Positions 13,001 to 24,978 of a stretch of 64,000 nt of DNA are shown here, one piece after another. Both the position numbers and the translations under genes were made by a program. The stretch is from Membranipora membranacea (lineage: Eukaryota > Bryozoa > Gymnolaemata > Cheilostomatida > Membraniporidae). The stretch covers positions 7,006,001 to 7,070,000 of the forward strand of contig OU612072.1 in the NCBI GenBank assembly GCA_914767715.1, read 5' to 3'. A model generated the notes under the pieces. That model worked only from the letters and a program-made list of their open reading frames with translations, made no database searches and was not told the DNA's origin. Every line of letters begins with the position of its first letter. Within the stretch, counting starts at the first letter, position 1.

Positions 13001-16000
13001 TTGAAAAGTGGTCTGGCTGTGTGGTTTGAAAGTGATGGCTGTTTTAACTTTTCTCTTGATTATTAAGCTGACTGTTCATCAAAGAACACACAAGGATTGT
13101 ATCACGGTGCCTGGTAGATGCTACTACTATGAATACTGTGGCTTTGAGACGGACAGCCTCCAGCGCCTGAAAGACCACTTGGAAGATACCAAAGCGGAGC
13201 ACATGGAGTACCTCACTGTCAAAGTAGCTGAGATGGAGCAAAGCTCAAACAAAGCTAAGCAGCTGGTGGGTATAATGTTTTCCATGCTCATGTTTTTCAG
13301 CGCTCTTTCACTACTTCAAATTTTTACGAACAAAATAACAGGAGCTATGAGCCTTGGTAAAATAATTGAATGCAATGTGGATAGGTTCTCTAGTCACTAC
13401 TCCTAATGTTTTAAGTTTAATGAAGCTCCATGTGACATCAAGACACTTTTGCCACTGCTAAATTATTTTTTTATCAATGAAGAGCTTTACAGTTCCATAT
13501 GCAACACCAAATGCAATCGGTCCAGGCCAAGGAACCCTAACAAACTATTGCATATATTGTAGTACAACTCAGATGTGAAGAGCAGTGTTGTCAAGAAAGT
13601 TAAGCCCCTTGAGGTAAGTGTAATGAGCAGAAGATTACCAATGCCACTTTGTGATATGAGACCAATGGTGAAGGGTTGAATGAGATTGAGATGATATTTG
13701 TCTGTGGATGGCTTAGCGAACACGCATGATTGTATTTGTTGTAGCATACAACATTACTTGCATATAAAAAATGTTAATTGTGGTGTTAGACTGTATATGG
13801 TCTTATACAATGTTAGTGTTTTTGGAACTTTCACAGAAAGTGACAGCAGAGATTGCCATGAATGTCAAAAGAATCAGTGAGAAAATTGGGAACTCCGAGA
13901 CCAATGCAGACAATCTGTTAAACGCTATGAGGACAGTCCAACACAGTTCCCAACAGATTGAGACTCTTACTAACAAGGTTGGAGTCATAGAGAGACAAAT
14001 AAAAGATTCTGGACTTGGTAAGTAAGCACATGTAGCATGTTGTATCAGATATTGTAAAAGATGATACTGGGTCAGGTTAGGTCAGGTCAGGTTAGTAGAG
14101 AGATAGAGATGATTGATTCACCTGTCAGCAAAGAGATTGAGTTTATCTGCCACTGGTTTGTCTCTCCGCAAGACGGCAGAATTTAATGTATAGAAATTGA
14201 AACCAATGTCGATTTCATCCAATCATTCATTCACCAACCAATACTCTGGTTATTTCAGATCGAGTAACTGTTATTGAATCACACTCACAGAATATAAGGC
14301 GTCACAATGATGCAATAACAGAAATGGAAAAGCGAATGAAGGTGAGTTGACATGATAATCATGGGAAAATTGATGGTGGCAAGGGTTTGAATCAGAAACC
14401 TCCTTTCCAATAGTCATAGTGTGAAACAATCAAGAGGTTGTGACAAACAAAATAGCAGTATCTGTTGAAAAAAAGGAGACTTCCAGACTGGACCAGTGGG
14501 TCTAAAAGCCTATCAACTTGACAGTAAAATCAACAGCTTCATTTTTCCAAACATGGTCAGGTCACCCTTTCTGATCCAGTTAGGTCTAGCACACCTAACA
14601 AAGATGTCTTCCTATGCTGAACTTGCCGTTAGTTCACTGAGAAGCACCGTTATCTGATTGGTGTTCAGGGATGAATTTCAGGATTTGACTGAGTTGAAAT
14701 TTATCAATATTTTCACGTTATGGCACGCTGTTTGACCGATGCATCTTCATAAATATAACATTAATGCCAACTTAGTCCAAACTATTGCCCATGTATAGTT
14801 CCATGGAAGGGCTGAGAATTGACAACAAGCTGAATCTGTGCAGCTGCAATCTCCATCATACTAAGCATCATTAGCATGGCATAACAAATGGTTCCAGTCT
14901 CAGTAGCCAGGATGCTCTGGACATGGCAAACAACAGCCTGGTTTGTTGACCCAGCTTCAAAACATCTGACAAAGTCTGTACTCTACATGTATCTGCTTCA
15001 TACATAAGAGGATGGCGAAACAGAAGGCTAGACCAACAACAATATGAGAGTCCCAATGCCTGGGAATCATAGTCTCTACAATTATTAATAGTCTCTACAA
15101 ACGGGCACCTGCAATCATTCTCGATTTATTACTGGGAAGCCATTCATCCATGCCAGATCCTTGCGGAACATGGCTAAGACCACCAGAGGACCACTGTGTG
15201 TTTGTACATCCCCACAGGCAGTGAGAAGAACCCCCTCTGCCTCTTTGATATAAAGAGTGGCTGGAGTTCCAGCAGGCAAGAGTGGAGGACGGGGTTTGAG
15301 TACCATGGGTCCCAGCACTTGTGCACTGGAGAGTTAACTGGGAATGAAATCAGGGTGGTCAAAATTTCAATTAATGCTTATAGACCCCACTTTGTTGCAC
15401 TCTCACCTTATTGCCACGGCAAAATGGAGTGGTAACAGTCTGTTGGTCATGCTTCATATTATGGTATCTGCTCCTTGAGACCTCTCAGAGATGTAATCTG
15501 AGGTACCATGTCTGCATCCATATCTGGAGGTTAGCGGAAATTGAAAGGTCAAAACATGAAAGATCATTCCTATCGAGAGGCTTAGTAAAAAGATTGCTTA
15601 AAAACTACCCAAAGACCAAAGCATGTTACAGTCAGGCAGTTACAAATGAGTTAGTTGTGTCAGATTGGCATGGTGAAAAAGTTCAATGCTCTACTTGGCA
15701 TGAATTACTGATGGTGGAAAGAGTGCCTTCCTGCTCTTTGGGTAGCCTTTAACAATGAACCAAGCCTCTAAATACATTAATCCTCACCATCATCAGAAAG
15801 AAACTTGGCTTAGACCAGGAACTACTCATATCTGTGACTTATTCTAAATCTTTACATTAACACAGTCATTTAGCGATACCATACTCTCTGACGCAACTAG
15901 GGCAAACTTACCGTGTCGCCAGAGAATGCTCAGCAGTAAACTGCTTTGCTAAAGGATCCTAAGTAGGCCTGACACGTTCCACTTTCAAGTTTGACAACAA

Positions 16001-19000
16001 ACAAAACACTCCAAAAGTTCCAACCAGTCTCTCTCATTTACAAAGAAATAATGACCAATCAAACAAGTTGATCACAACTACACTCTCACATGCTCAACAT
16101 GCCAAACACCACATTATTCTACTGCTGAGTGTTGTGAAGTTACTGCGGACTATTTATGTATGGGATTCCCAGTTAGTCATAGCCCATATAAATCAATAGG
16201 CAAGCCCACAGTAAAGTAGGCTTGTAAATTCCTTGCCTTGGTAATCAATTGCTCAGTGGACCAGTTGAGCAATAATGATAGGCAGTCCTCCAATAAAGTT
16301 GCTTCGTAAGTAGGACTACAATCAATAATGGAACTAACCTCAATAGCCAAGAAAACCTTTATCAAGCACAATAGAATGGAATAGTCCAGTGGAACTAGCG
16401 CTGTTCTATATGCTTGTTCCACTGGACTATTCCATTCTATTGTGCTTGATAAAGGTTTTCTTGGCTATTGAGGTTAGGATATATTGAGGTTGGCTATTGA
16501 GGTTGGCTATGTAGGTTGGCTATATAGGATAGACATTTCAGGTGCGTTTGTAGCGGGTACAATAAGGTTTCAGAAAAGCCTTGACCTAAAAATAATCTCA
16601 CCAAGTCAATGGTTTGAGTGATGTTATGAAATTGCGTATGAAACACTGCAGGCAAGTTTTCACATGCAACATCTACTAATGTTACTGGACACTTTATGCT
16701 TGATGTTCTGATTCAGTTTAGCCTGAGTAGAGGTCAGACTGAGCACTCATCAATCGACCATCCCACATAACTACGCCCGATTGCCTCAGCCGTCGAAACA
16801 AATAGGCCCTTGCTAGGCCAACAGTTATCAAGTGCCATTACACTACGAGTGGCTAAATTTGACATTATAGAAAAAGTCCTGTTCTGTATGGGCAGTAGCC
16901 AGTTTTCGAAGAAATCATAGTAGAGAGTTTGTCCAATGATCTCCCTCTCATCTTCATTGGTTTGTCAGTCTCAGTCCAATCCACCACTTGGGTGTTCGGA
17001 GTTGTGTAGCTGATGCTGTGTGGGACATGTCTTACAGCACTGATGCGGCGGCGCCTACAGAACCAATGGCTTGGCTTGTGGCTTTGTCTACACAAAATAG
17101 CAGAAGATTGTATTACTAGTATATTTGTTCCATTAAATAGCTATAACGAAACTGCTTGATTCAAGTTCTACTTCAATGCAATGAAATCAAAGCCTACTTC
17201 CTTCAACTATGGTAGTGATGTGATCTTATCATTTTTTTATGAATAACCTGAAGCTGTATGAAATGTCACTGTGTCGTCAAGGTGGATTGCATTATTTTTT
17301 CACAATAGTTACATTCATGACAAAGCTATATGATTTTATAAAGTTGAGTTCCAGGAGCTGCAATCTTTGAAAATGAAGGTCAAGGAATACACTTTTTGAG
17401 GGAACTATAATGTTTAGGAGGGTGGTTTCACATTAGAACTCTTACACCTTAGTTGCTAGAGAAAAGTACTGACTTGATCAAGTATTTGACCGAAATTGTT
17501 ACTGTTCAGTGAGGATGGCTGTTCATTTCAGTGCAGACAATGATGTTAACTGGATAAAATTTAATCTAAATTGATAAAGGGTTGACATGTATCGGATGTT
17601 TTGTTATTACTTGTTTAGGAAAAACTTCCCGTATTCCCTTACAGACACCTAGGTCAGTAGTTTGTCAGTAACTCAAATACTACCCTACATATCTAGCTCT
17701 CATCCTTAACATGTACAAGACTCTGTGTTATTTGTCTTGTTAGAACGTAGAGCTTGCCTCATACGATGGCACCCTCATCTGGAAGATAACAGACTACAAG
17801 AGGCGTAAAGCTGACGCAGTTAGAGGTAGACAGATGTCTATATACAGTCACCCTTTCTACAGCGCCAGATTCGGCTACAAAATGTGCTGCCGGGTAAGTC
17901 TCTTATCATCAACCTTGTGATGATTTATCAGCTCAAAACAAGGTTTGTCATATTGATTCTCATTTTCTAGTTGTGTACCGACAGGCTGTTAGTAGTTGAG
18001 TGTTGCCAGTCACTTCATGTCTTAGTTTTTGTGGAATTTTGATAGAAGAACATGACAAAGGCAATATCAACTCCTCCATAAAAAACCCAGCTGCTTGGGA
18101 TTTGTTAACTCATGTATATGACTCATTGTTGACATTGCTCTTTTTTATGAAGATTGTGTATTTTCATGCATATTACTCTGCTCTATGTGTCGTTTGCTTC
18201 TAACGAATATCTCAGCCGAGAATGAATAATAATGAATTTTGATTTGACGAGTTGTTTTGTAGTTCAAATCTCAACTTGAACGATAATGGGTTCAGTGGTT
18301 TGATTTTTGTAGTTGTGTCCCCTTGACATATAGGACACAACTTCAAATTATAAATATAACATCAGCTCATAAGCAGGAAGTTAGTTTGTCACACTCCCTG
18401 CTTATAATGAACTCTCACATTATCAATATGGTTTGATGTCACAGGCTTGGATAGACTTGACACACCCACCCATTGCTTACAAGTATTAAAAATATTAATG
18501 GCTGTGTATATATGTTTCGATTTTAGGCATACCTGAATGGCGATGGACTGGGGCGGGGTAAATGCCTGAGTCTCTTCTTTGTACTGATGAGAGGAGAATA
18601 TGATGAGCTCTTACAGTTCCCATTCAAACAAAGAGTAACATTCAGTCTCATCTGCCCTACCAATCCGGCACTGAGTAAGCATGAGACATTCATGGTTAGT
18701 ATATTACCTGTGAACGTACCATAGTGCAGGAAAACTAGGATTTTGATTAGCTAATAAACACAGAGATCATCTTACTGTGTGTATCATGTATCTTACATTA
18801 TTGGCAAAATACACCTGTGAATTGGCAAGTTTTGAGAATTTGATTATCTTGAACAAAACTGTTAAAAAAAATGGTATGGTTACTGTTCGCAAGGGCCCAC
18901 TTGTTTAAGAGCCATAAGATTCCTGTTACAGCTATATAAAGATGTCTTGTTGGACAATTCAGGAATTTGGGAGGGAGGTTGTACTTCTGATGAAGCAAAC

Positions 19001-19330
19001 ACACCTCCCCTTATTAAATATTGATTGAGCTTCAATCATGATTATATATTCTGATACCATAGTCTGCTAAAATGAATTGTATTGAGAGTTATTATCTATG
19101 TGAATGATATATACTTTGCTGAGTCATCAAACTTGAATGTATACAAGTGTTTAATGTTTTAGCCTGACCCAGAGAGTTCATCATTCAGACGTCCTCAGAC
19201 AGAGATGAATATAGCCAGTGGCTGTCCTCAGTTTGCTCTACAGTCTGATGTAGAATCGAGTACTTTTCTTATTAATGATACAATTTATATTCGTTGCCGG
19301 GTTGAAGCTGGAGGGGATACCATACCATAA
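10094..19330 (+). CDS. TRAF-like: TNF receptor-associated factor (TRAF2/3/5-like), 11 exons, 536 aa
   Basis: Adaptor protein of the TRAF family, which links TNF-receptor/IL-1-receptor type receptors to kinase and NF-kB signalling in the cytoplasm. Exons read by eye: 10094-10152, 11156-11290, 11656-11887, 12180-12341, 12786-12860, 13068-13265, 13837-14017, 14259-14341, 17744-17893, 18527-18694, 19163-19330. All have AG/GT ends, phases match at every join, and the total is 1611 bases with the stop. Order in the protein: a short leader; a RING-like segment (residues ~45-95, CALC..CGQRVCKKC); TRAF zinc fingers (~120-285, repeated C/H pairs); a coiled coil (~285-375); then the MATH/TRAF-C domain (~376-536). 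That domain carries SYDGTLIWKITDYKRR, YLNGDGLGRGK, FFVLMRGEYDELL and EMNIASGCP, wording closest to TRAF2/3/5. Full length for the family. The RING is unusual: the fourth zinc ligand is Gln, not His, and there is an acidic insertion after the seventh cysteine. Intron 8 is 3.4 kb. Confidence 0.93.
10408..10845. mobile_element. foldback MITE in TRAF intron 1 (438 bp)
   Basis: The left arm (10408-~10490) and right arm (~10762-10845) are imperfect reverse complements. They share ggagttgtcctctctccag at the ends, then ggtacttttaacccacgccg and cataggaaaaac. The inner parts also match loosely (gaatcagaatctgcagc against gcagactctgaatc). No open frame. Flanking duplications are unclear. On the TRAF pre-mRNA it would form a long stem in intron 1. 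Confidence 0.8.
16334..16477. repeat. perfect hairpin, 62-bp arms and 20-base loop, in TRAF intron 8
   Basis: Bases 16334-16395 and 16416-16477 are exact reverse complements, read base by base; the loop is tagcgctgttctatatgctt. It is followed directly by a short minisatellite. No protein is encoded. It could be a very young palindromic element or an inverted duplication, and its transcript would be a 62-bp duplex in the TRAF intron. Confidence 0.9.
16465..16526 (+). repeat. short minisatellite (ttggctat-gaggt units)
   Basis: Four to five imperfect units of about 12 bases (attgaggttggc, tatgtaggttggc and variants) continue from the right arm of the hairpin, suggesting slippage from that sequence. 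Confidence 0.7.
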
Positions 19331-19424
19331 TAATGCGGGGTTGGGGTTTGACCGGACCGCTACAAAACAATCATTCCCACATTATCCCCCAGAAAGTATT
19401 GCATCTTTCTTTGCTGGGGTTGGC

Positions 19425-19526
19425 CGGCATCTTGGCGATACGATAGCTGGAGGTGGCTTTGCATACAGCCCACTATTTTGGTCTGTATGCAAGGTCACCT
19501 CCAGCTATTGTATCACCCAGATGCCG
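19425..19526. repeat. imperfect hairpin (44-bp arms) about 100 bases past the TRAF stop
   Basis: Arms 19425-19468 and 19483-19526 differ at five positions and share atagctggaggtg and ttgcatacag around a 14-base loop. It probably lies in the TRAF 3' untranslated region or just beyond, next to a mini-element with different terminal repeats. Probably the core of a palindromic MITE. Confidence 0.75.
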
Positions 19527-19551
19527 AAGGACACGCTGATTTCTGGGGGAG

Positions 19552-19629
19552 GCCTTGTCACGCGGCCATCTTGAGCTTTTGTCTATGTCCCTAAGGACAG
19601 CAGAACACTAGTGGGCCGCATGACAAGGC
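19552..19629. mobile_element. 78-bp miniature relative of the 24.4-kb foldback element
   Basis: It begins gccttgtcacgcggcc and ends with ggccgcatgacaaggc, which is the inverse with one mismatch. The same 16-bp end is the outer part of the long terminal repeats of the element at 24446-24978. It is therefore likely a severely deleted member of that family. Confidence 0.65.
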
Positions 19630-20064
19630 TTGGGTTGTCATTGTCGTAGCTCGGTCTCTTCCCCACCCCTGTTATGATAAATAGCAAGTGCCAACACACA
19701 GTATATTTTTAACCACAATGTGTCTATCCTACGACTGTATATAAAACAGTCTTATTGTTTTACATCCTATACATCCTATACATTATGCTAGCGGTGATAC
19801 TAGCCGTAATACTGTCAGGTTGTGCAGTGTAGAAAACTCTTCATGACCTTGATATGTGAATCACTTTCTCATGACTGCAGAACTGTTCTGCTGAACACTT
19901 ATAAGTATATAAAAATGTACCTTTGAATGTGTCGATCCTTATTTCGTACTGAAATTTGCGCTTTCATGCGATTATCTAGCACTTCTGTTCCTCAATCCTA
20001 TAAATTGCATATTGGGCATCACATATCATGGTCAAAAAAAGGGATTGATCTTACTCTAGCCATT

Positions 20065-20108
20065 GCCTTCTGCCTTCTACCTTCTGCCTTCTGCCTTCTG
20101 CCATCTGC
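20065..20108 (+). repeat. 7-bp tandem repeat (gccttct)
   Basis: About six tandem copies of gccttct, with variants acct and ccat. Simple microsatellite. Confidence 0.9.
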
Positions 20109-20520
20109 ATAGCCATGTAAAGAGACTCATAAACTCATTTTTGTGTTTTTGTTATGACAAATTGGCTGGATTATTCCATTATTCCATTTGTGTTAATCAT
20201 TATTGTTTAATTTTTGACACTGGATCTTGTACATAGACCAGGGGAAAAATGACTTTTCCTCCTAGTATACGCATAAAATAATAATGCCTATTATTATTTA
20301 TTATATTATTGTTGATGGTCAACAGGAGCTTTACTATCATTAACTTTGTGTTGTTGGCAAAAGCTATTTATTTTGTGTACGGTAAGGAGAGGCCGAGTTT
20401 CGACTCGACTTTTCCCCCAGCATCATCCCGAAAGTGAGTTTTCTTATATTCCACGAATATTGCTAGAATAAACATTTCATAAAGAAACTTAGTGAGTGAG
20501 CCAGACCTGATCTTTGGGTA

Positions 20521-20633
20521 CACTAACCTCATTTTGAACTGTAGACCGATCTCAACAATGATCCGCCTTCAGCCAATGTTGATTTATTTTCTGACACCAG
20601 AGGTTTTATATCTCTGAAACAGGAATTGTGATT
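20521..20633 (-). pseudogene. inverted, decayed copy of TRAF exon 1, leader and splice donor
   Basis: Read on the minus strand, this segment aligns with 10034-10160: caattcctgtttcag, then ataaaacctc.ggtgtca, then ggctgaagg.gga, then gatcggtcta, ending with an intact-looking gaggttagtg donor. The start codon has become att, and the old frame meets a tga at the third codon, so it cannot make the TRAF N-terminus. No exon 2 counterpart is seen in the remaining 1.2 kb before the TRAF stop. It looks like an inverted partial duplication, possibly carrying part of the promoter region. Confidence 0.75.
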
Positions 20634-22997
20634 AAGGCATAACAACACCACATTTTCTTGAGGACATGTTCTATTTTGTCATCCAATATATTGATTAGAG
20701 TAATAAAAGTGCAAAAAAAAAGTTTTTTTTCGGAAAAGATTGGATACACCCGAGGGAACACGGTATATGCGTTTTAAGTCCTCAGAATGGCTGCAAGTGC
20801 TAATTTTTGGCATTGTAAATTATTGATGTCATCCTCAAGGTAATGGCTATCAATCTTCAAGATAAATTGCCTTGGCTTATAGCCTGTAGCACTAGCAGTT
20901 GTTGGAGCACATTGACCAGTGTAGGGGTTACAGGGCCATCTCTAGGTCGACTGCGCAGTGATCAGGTCTCTCGCAGCATGTTTTTTTGTCGAGTCTGTCA
21001 AAACAATCAATCGTGGAAGGGCACCCGATCTGAAACAAGACCCTGCACTGATTGCCTGGCATTGAATAGCAAGCAGCTAACCGACTATAACAGATTGCAT
21101 CATTCCATGACAGCCATGACACACGATTGGTTTGTTTGGCAATGCTCAGCTGATTTGATTAGATAGATTGATCATGAGTTCCCATTCCCACGGATAGGAA
21201 AACTATATTGTTGTGAGGGCCATTTGGTTACATTAGACTACATCACAAAGTAAGATATCCTTCCTCTGTGAGTACGAATACATACAATATCAGGGAAAGA
21301 GAACAAGATAATTGTATACAAGGTTTACTCACCTTTTTCGTTGACATTGCCGTCCTATATTTGTGACATACCCGGTTTACATGCAAGTGATAAAATACTA
21401 CTAACACAGCCGGCTGTTTTCAGTCATCAACTGCAAATGATTTCATAAACCACAATGCTCTATGTTACAGCATATGTACATGAATATTAACATGTCTGAC
21501 ATGTGTGGAGGCAACAGTATGACTTAGTGATGTAAATTTCCTGTATTATCTGGGAAATCCCAGTCAGTCATAGTCATAGGAATAATATGGCAAATACAGG
21601 TGCTCTGTTTATGACTGCGGGCTTCTTTCACACATTGATTGTATCATAAATGTTGCAATAAATGGTTTGGATAAAGTACATTGTCTATATCATGATCTGC
21701 AAGGACCGAGCAGCTGTGTAGGTATACCATAATGTAATCGTATCATATTCAGTTAGGGTTAATTGTTTGATGTCTTAGTCAAATTGGTTTAATAAGATAA
21801 TTGAAGACATTGTGTAACGAATGTTGTGATAGGAATAAAAACGAAGTGGAGATTGATGATATATTAAAAGGTATACCATCGAGATGGACAAAACACCAGA
21901 CCATTTTGTGCAATATTGCTGTGAGTTTTGGAGGTCAAGTTGACAGCTTGGAAATGAGTGAATGAAATAACAAAACTTCAAGGCTGCATACGAGCATAGT
22001 TTTGGCGTTTGGAGGATGCGTATAATTCACGTTATTACTGACTGACTGAAACTTTGGTTTCATACCAGCAGCCCTTTTCTAGGTGGTCATACGTTATGGG
22101 AATTCGAGAATTAAAAACATGATGTCTAATCCTAAGGTCACATGAACTAAGCAATGAAGGAAGTTCATTGAATTAAGTCTGTGTCATAAGCAAAGCGTCC
22201 ATTTATACGGAAAGCCGGTGGGCCATTGCTTGTTGCTTATTGCTTACAAATCGGACTACACATACACTTTCAGAGGAGAAATCTACTCTCCTATTTGCAT
22301 TCAGAATACCCGTCTGGCATATCTAACTAAAATTGTGTTCTGCCAGCAGGGAGGTTGATAGATAATTGGAGTTGTCCTCTTGTAAATATATTTTAGGACC
22401 AATAGAATTGATGATGCCAAATAAAACAAACCAATGATTCATCATGATGTAGATTATTGTCTCAGCGAGTTCTGAATATGCTGGATAGATGGTCGGTTGC
22501 AGAAAACAAGGGTTTTAGATCTATGACCCTTGCAGAAAACATGCATGAAAATTAGCAGATAGCAGAAGATACTCACTCAGGCTCTGTGAACTATCAAGTC
22601 TCAACTACAATGGATAACCATCAGCATGGGTGAGATGGTAAGTTCACTACCTACTGACACCAGGGAGAATGTTGACACCTTAGACTGGTTTTTGTTATTA
22701 ATATATATATATATTTATTAATATTATATTATTCATCTATAATATGAAGTGATATAATACTGGATTTGGATTGGTCTGGCAACACACCAACCAGGGAGAA
22801 TGGAATTCCCCCTGTACTACCAACTAAGGCCGAGAGTACTGCACTAGCTAGCTAGTTCAGTCAAGGAGTTGGTTCCTTGGTTCCAGTCAGTTGAGTTACT
22901 TACAATTGCCACAAAATTACTTTATAAAATAACTTAATTTATTATCATTCCCTCTCAAATTTGACTTTTTTTATGTCCGCTTTTTTTCTCATTGCAG

Positions 22998-23103
22998 GTG
23001 GAGTGAGGGAGCATTCTACCTGGTGGAGTTGGCAATAATATCATTGTTGGCAATGCTAGTAAATGTGACTCGCTATGCCGCTCAATCAAGGCCTTGGGAT
23101 TAA
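22998..23103 (+). CDS. candidate terminal exon with one transmembrane segment (unrecognised)
   Basis: A strong acceptor (a T-rich tract, then cattgcag) is followed by a frame of 34 codons to a taa. It reads WSEGAFYLVELAII, then SLLAMLVNVTRY, then AAQSRPWD. The middle is hydrophobic enough for a membrane helix with a basic C-terminal flank. It needs an upstream exon ending with two bases of a codon; I found none that fits in the preceding 2 kb. I do not recognise the protein, and it could be a chance open frame. Confidence 0.3.
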
Positions 23104-23210
23104 GTAGATAGTAAGTAGGCCTAACCAATTGGACTCCTTGTCCAAGTTTTGATCAGGTTGATCATGTCAATGAACTAAGGTTTAGTTCATTGATCATGGG
23201 ATTGTTGTGT

Positions 23211-23481
23211 ATAATAATGAGTTCATTTATATACCGCTTAATTTAAGCCACAATGGGTACTTCTAAGCGGTGAACACTACATCATTACTGCCCGGTCACT
23301 GGGTCCAAGCACTCCATAGCCAACCCTGACTAATGAGTACCTACATCGCATGAAGCGCTGGTACTCATTGGAACACCCTACCGAACTCGGCTTCTCAGGT
23401 AAACCAGTGGACATGCACGGGAATCGAACCCCGGTCGTCAGATCGATGATCCAACCCGCTTACCACTAGGCTAACCTGATC
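23211..23481 (-). mobile_element. tRNA-derived SINE (~270 bp)
   Basis: On the minus strand the 5' part has RNA polymerase III boxes in tRNA spacing: box A ttagcctagtggtaagc and box B ggttcgattcc. The body is unique, and the 3' part ends agcggtatataaatgaactc followed by att repeats. A tail of that form is typical of SINEs mobilised by L2/CR1-type LINEs. Target duplications were not clear. Confidence 0.8.
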
Positions 23482-24436
23482 ACATATGATATGTCACTAC
23501 CGCAGGGAAGGAGCGTCTTACCGGGTCAGTATGCTTCTGTGGTCTGTAGGCCTGATGACCCTGATGTCTGAGTCACACTTGAACATGACCGTATTCCTTA
23601 TTCGGACAATTATCTGAGCAAACAGGGTGAAAAACATGTCTAAAACCAATGAACTCCATTGCTAAAACAAACCATACCGGCGAATTCAAGCATGCCATAA
23701 TCCCTGTGGTGTGGTAAAAGTGTAACGGGAATATAGCCGTATCTTTAAATTCTACCCTTTTGTAATCTGATAGGTGCTATAGACCTGGGCCAATGCTACA
23801 TGAAGTAACTTGATTGAGGCAAGACTAAAATTGACTGCTATTTTGGCTCCGATCTGCTCAAACACTTAAGCCGGAGGTAAGAGTTACCGTAAATGTACCT
23901 TAATATGACCATTCAGTTATTATACATGCACATACTGTAGCAAGCCTGTGCTGTGATGCAATTAATTTGATTCCTATTGCATATAAAGTTCGCCTGATTT
24001 GGGGTAAGTGTTGCTAGTTTCTAACGTGATTTAATGACAAAAAGACATTTGAATCAAATCGATTTGTAGGTTGAAGGGGGCCCAGTAGGCCTATAGAAGG
24101 GATTGTTGAAGTAAATTGAAGAAGGCCTATTACGGCGAAATCTTGAGGATACGCTGAAGAATCACTGAGTAGTCCAAAATGTCATAATAACTGATGTAAC
24201 AGGCATGTTATCGTCAGCAGCCGCAGATGGTCTCAAGGTTAGATTAGTGGTTAACAGTCTGAAGTCATATTCTGCACGTAAAACAACCACTTGGATCAAT
24301 CTCATGATTACTCCAGATCAAATGTTCCAGTTTTAATTCAGCCACTGAGCTAGTGACCCAAGTTGTGAACAGTCTAGCTTACTTTAGCATCATAGAAGAG
24401 GATTGCCATACATTACCAGCTTAAATAAATCTATAG
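23482..24436. other. non-coding spacer
   Basis: No exon, repeat or element recognised. Confidence 0.5.
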
Positions 24437-24445
24437 GGTTTATCC

Positions 24446-24978
24446 TAGCCTTGTCACGCGGCCACTGGTTTTGGTTTTTGGTTTTTTGGGTGGCCTTGTA
24501 TTTCTCGGTATAGTATCGGTAGTTGTATTCTGCTGTTTTAGCTCTAATCTTCACCACTTTGAGCTTTGACTTTGTCTCTGTTCCATAGGCAAATAAATTA
24601 ACTTTGTCATTTATCGTATTAAAAATAAATATAATTAAGTTGATTGCACTAAATATTGCAGTAATAATGTGAAAACATGGCTTAGTTAAAAAAAAATTGA
24701 AACACCCATGAGTATGACCATGACCTTGATCATATTGCAGTTATAATGTGAAAACATGGCTTAGTTAAAAAATTTTAAACTTAGCCATGTTTTCACTTAT
24801 TTGTATTTATTTTGAATATGATAAATGACTAAGTCAATTTATTTGCCTATGGTCAAAGCTCAAAGTGGTGAAGATTAGAGCTAAAACAGCAGAAGACAAC
24901 TACCGATACCATACCGAGAAAAACGAGGCCACCAACCAAACCAAAAAAACCAAATCCAGTGGCCGCGTGACAAGGCTA
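24446..24978. mobile_element. 533-bp foldback element with ~175-bp terminal inverted repeats and 9-bp target duplication
   Basis: The ends are tagccttgtcacgcggcc and its inverse, and the arms pair imperfectly over roughly 175 bases (24446-~24620 with ~24806-24978). The site is flanked by identical ggtttatcc at 24437-24445 and 24979-24987. Long inverted repeats with a 9-bp duplication are typical of Mutator-like (MULE) derivatives. The interior contains two tandem copies of attgcag.aataatgtgaaaacatggcttagtta. Not coding. A 78-bp relative lies at 19552-19629. Confidence 0.85.

Larger units (their letters stand above)
19630..22997. other. mostly non-coding interval
   Basis: Apart from the inverted exon-1 copy (20521-20633), a 7-bp repeat (20065-20108) and an AT run near 22700-22735, no convincing exon or element protein is seen. 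The 107-aa open frame at 20843-21166 has no recognisable motif and I do not call it. Confidence 0.5.

Noticed and set aside
15115-15740. Overlapping open frames in TRAF intron 8
   Set aside because: Frames on both strands are open but none shows a family motif; likely chance or a very old retroelement.
16177-16422. Minus-strand frame with a LLNWS-like string resembling LINE text
   Set aside because: The resemblance is limited to a few residues and the frame runs into the perfect hairpin; not enough to call a LINE.
20843-21166. 107-codon open frame
   Set aside because: Overlaps a frame on the other strand, has no motif and no splice support.
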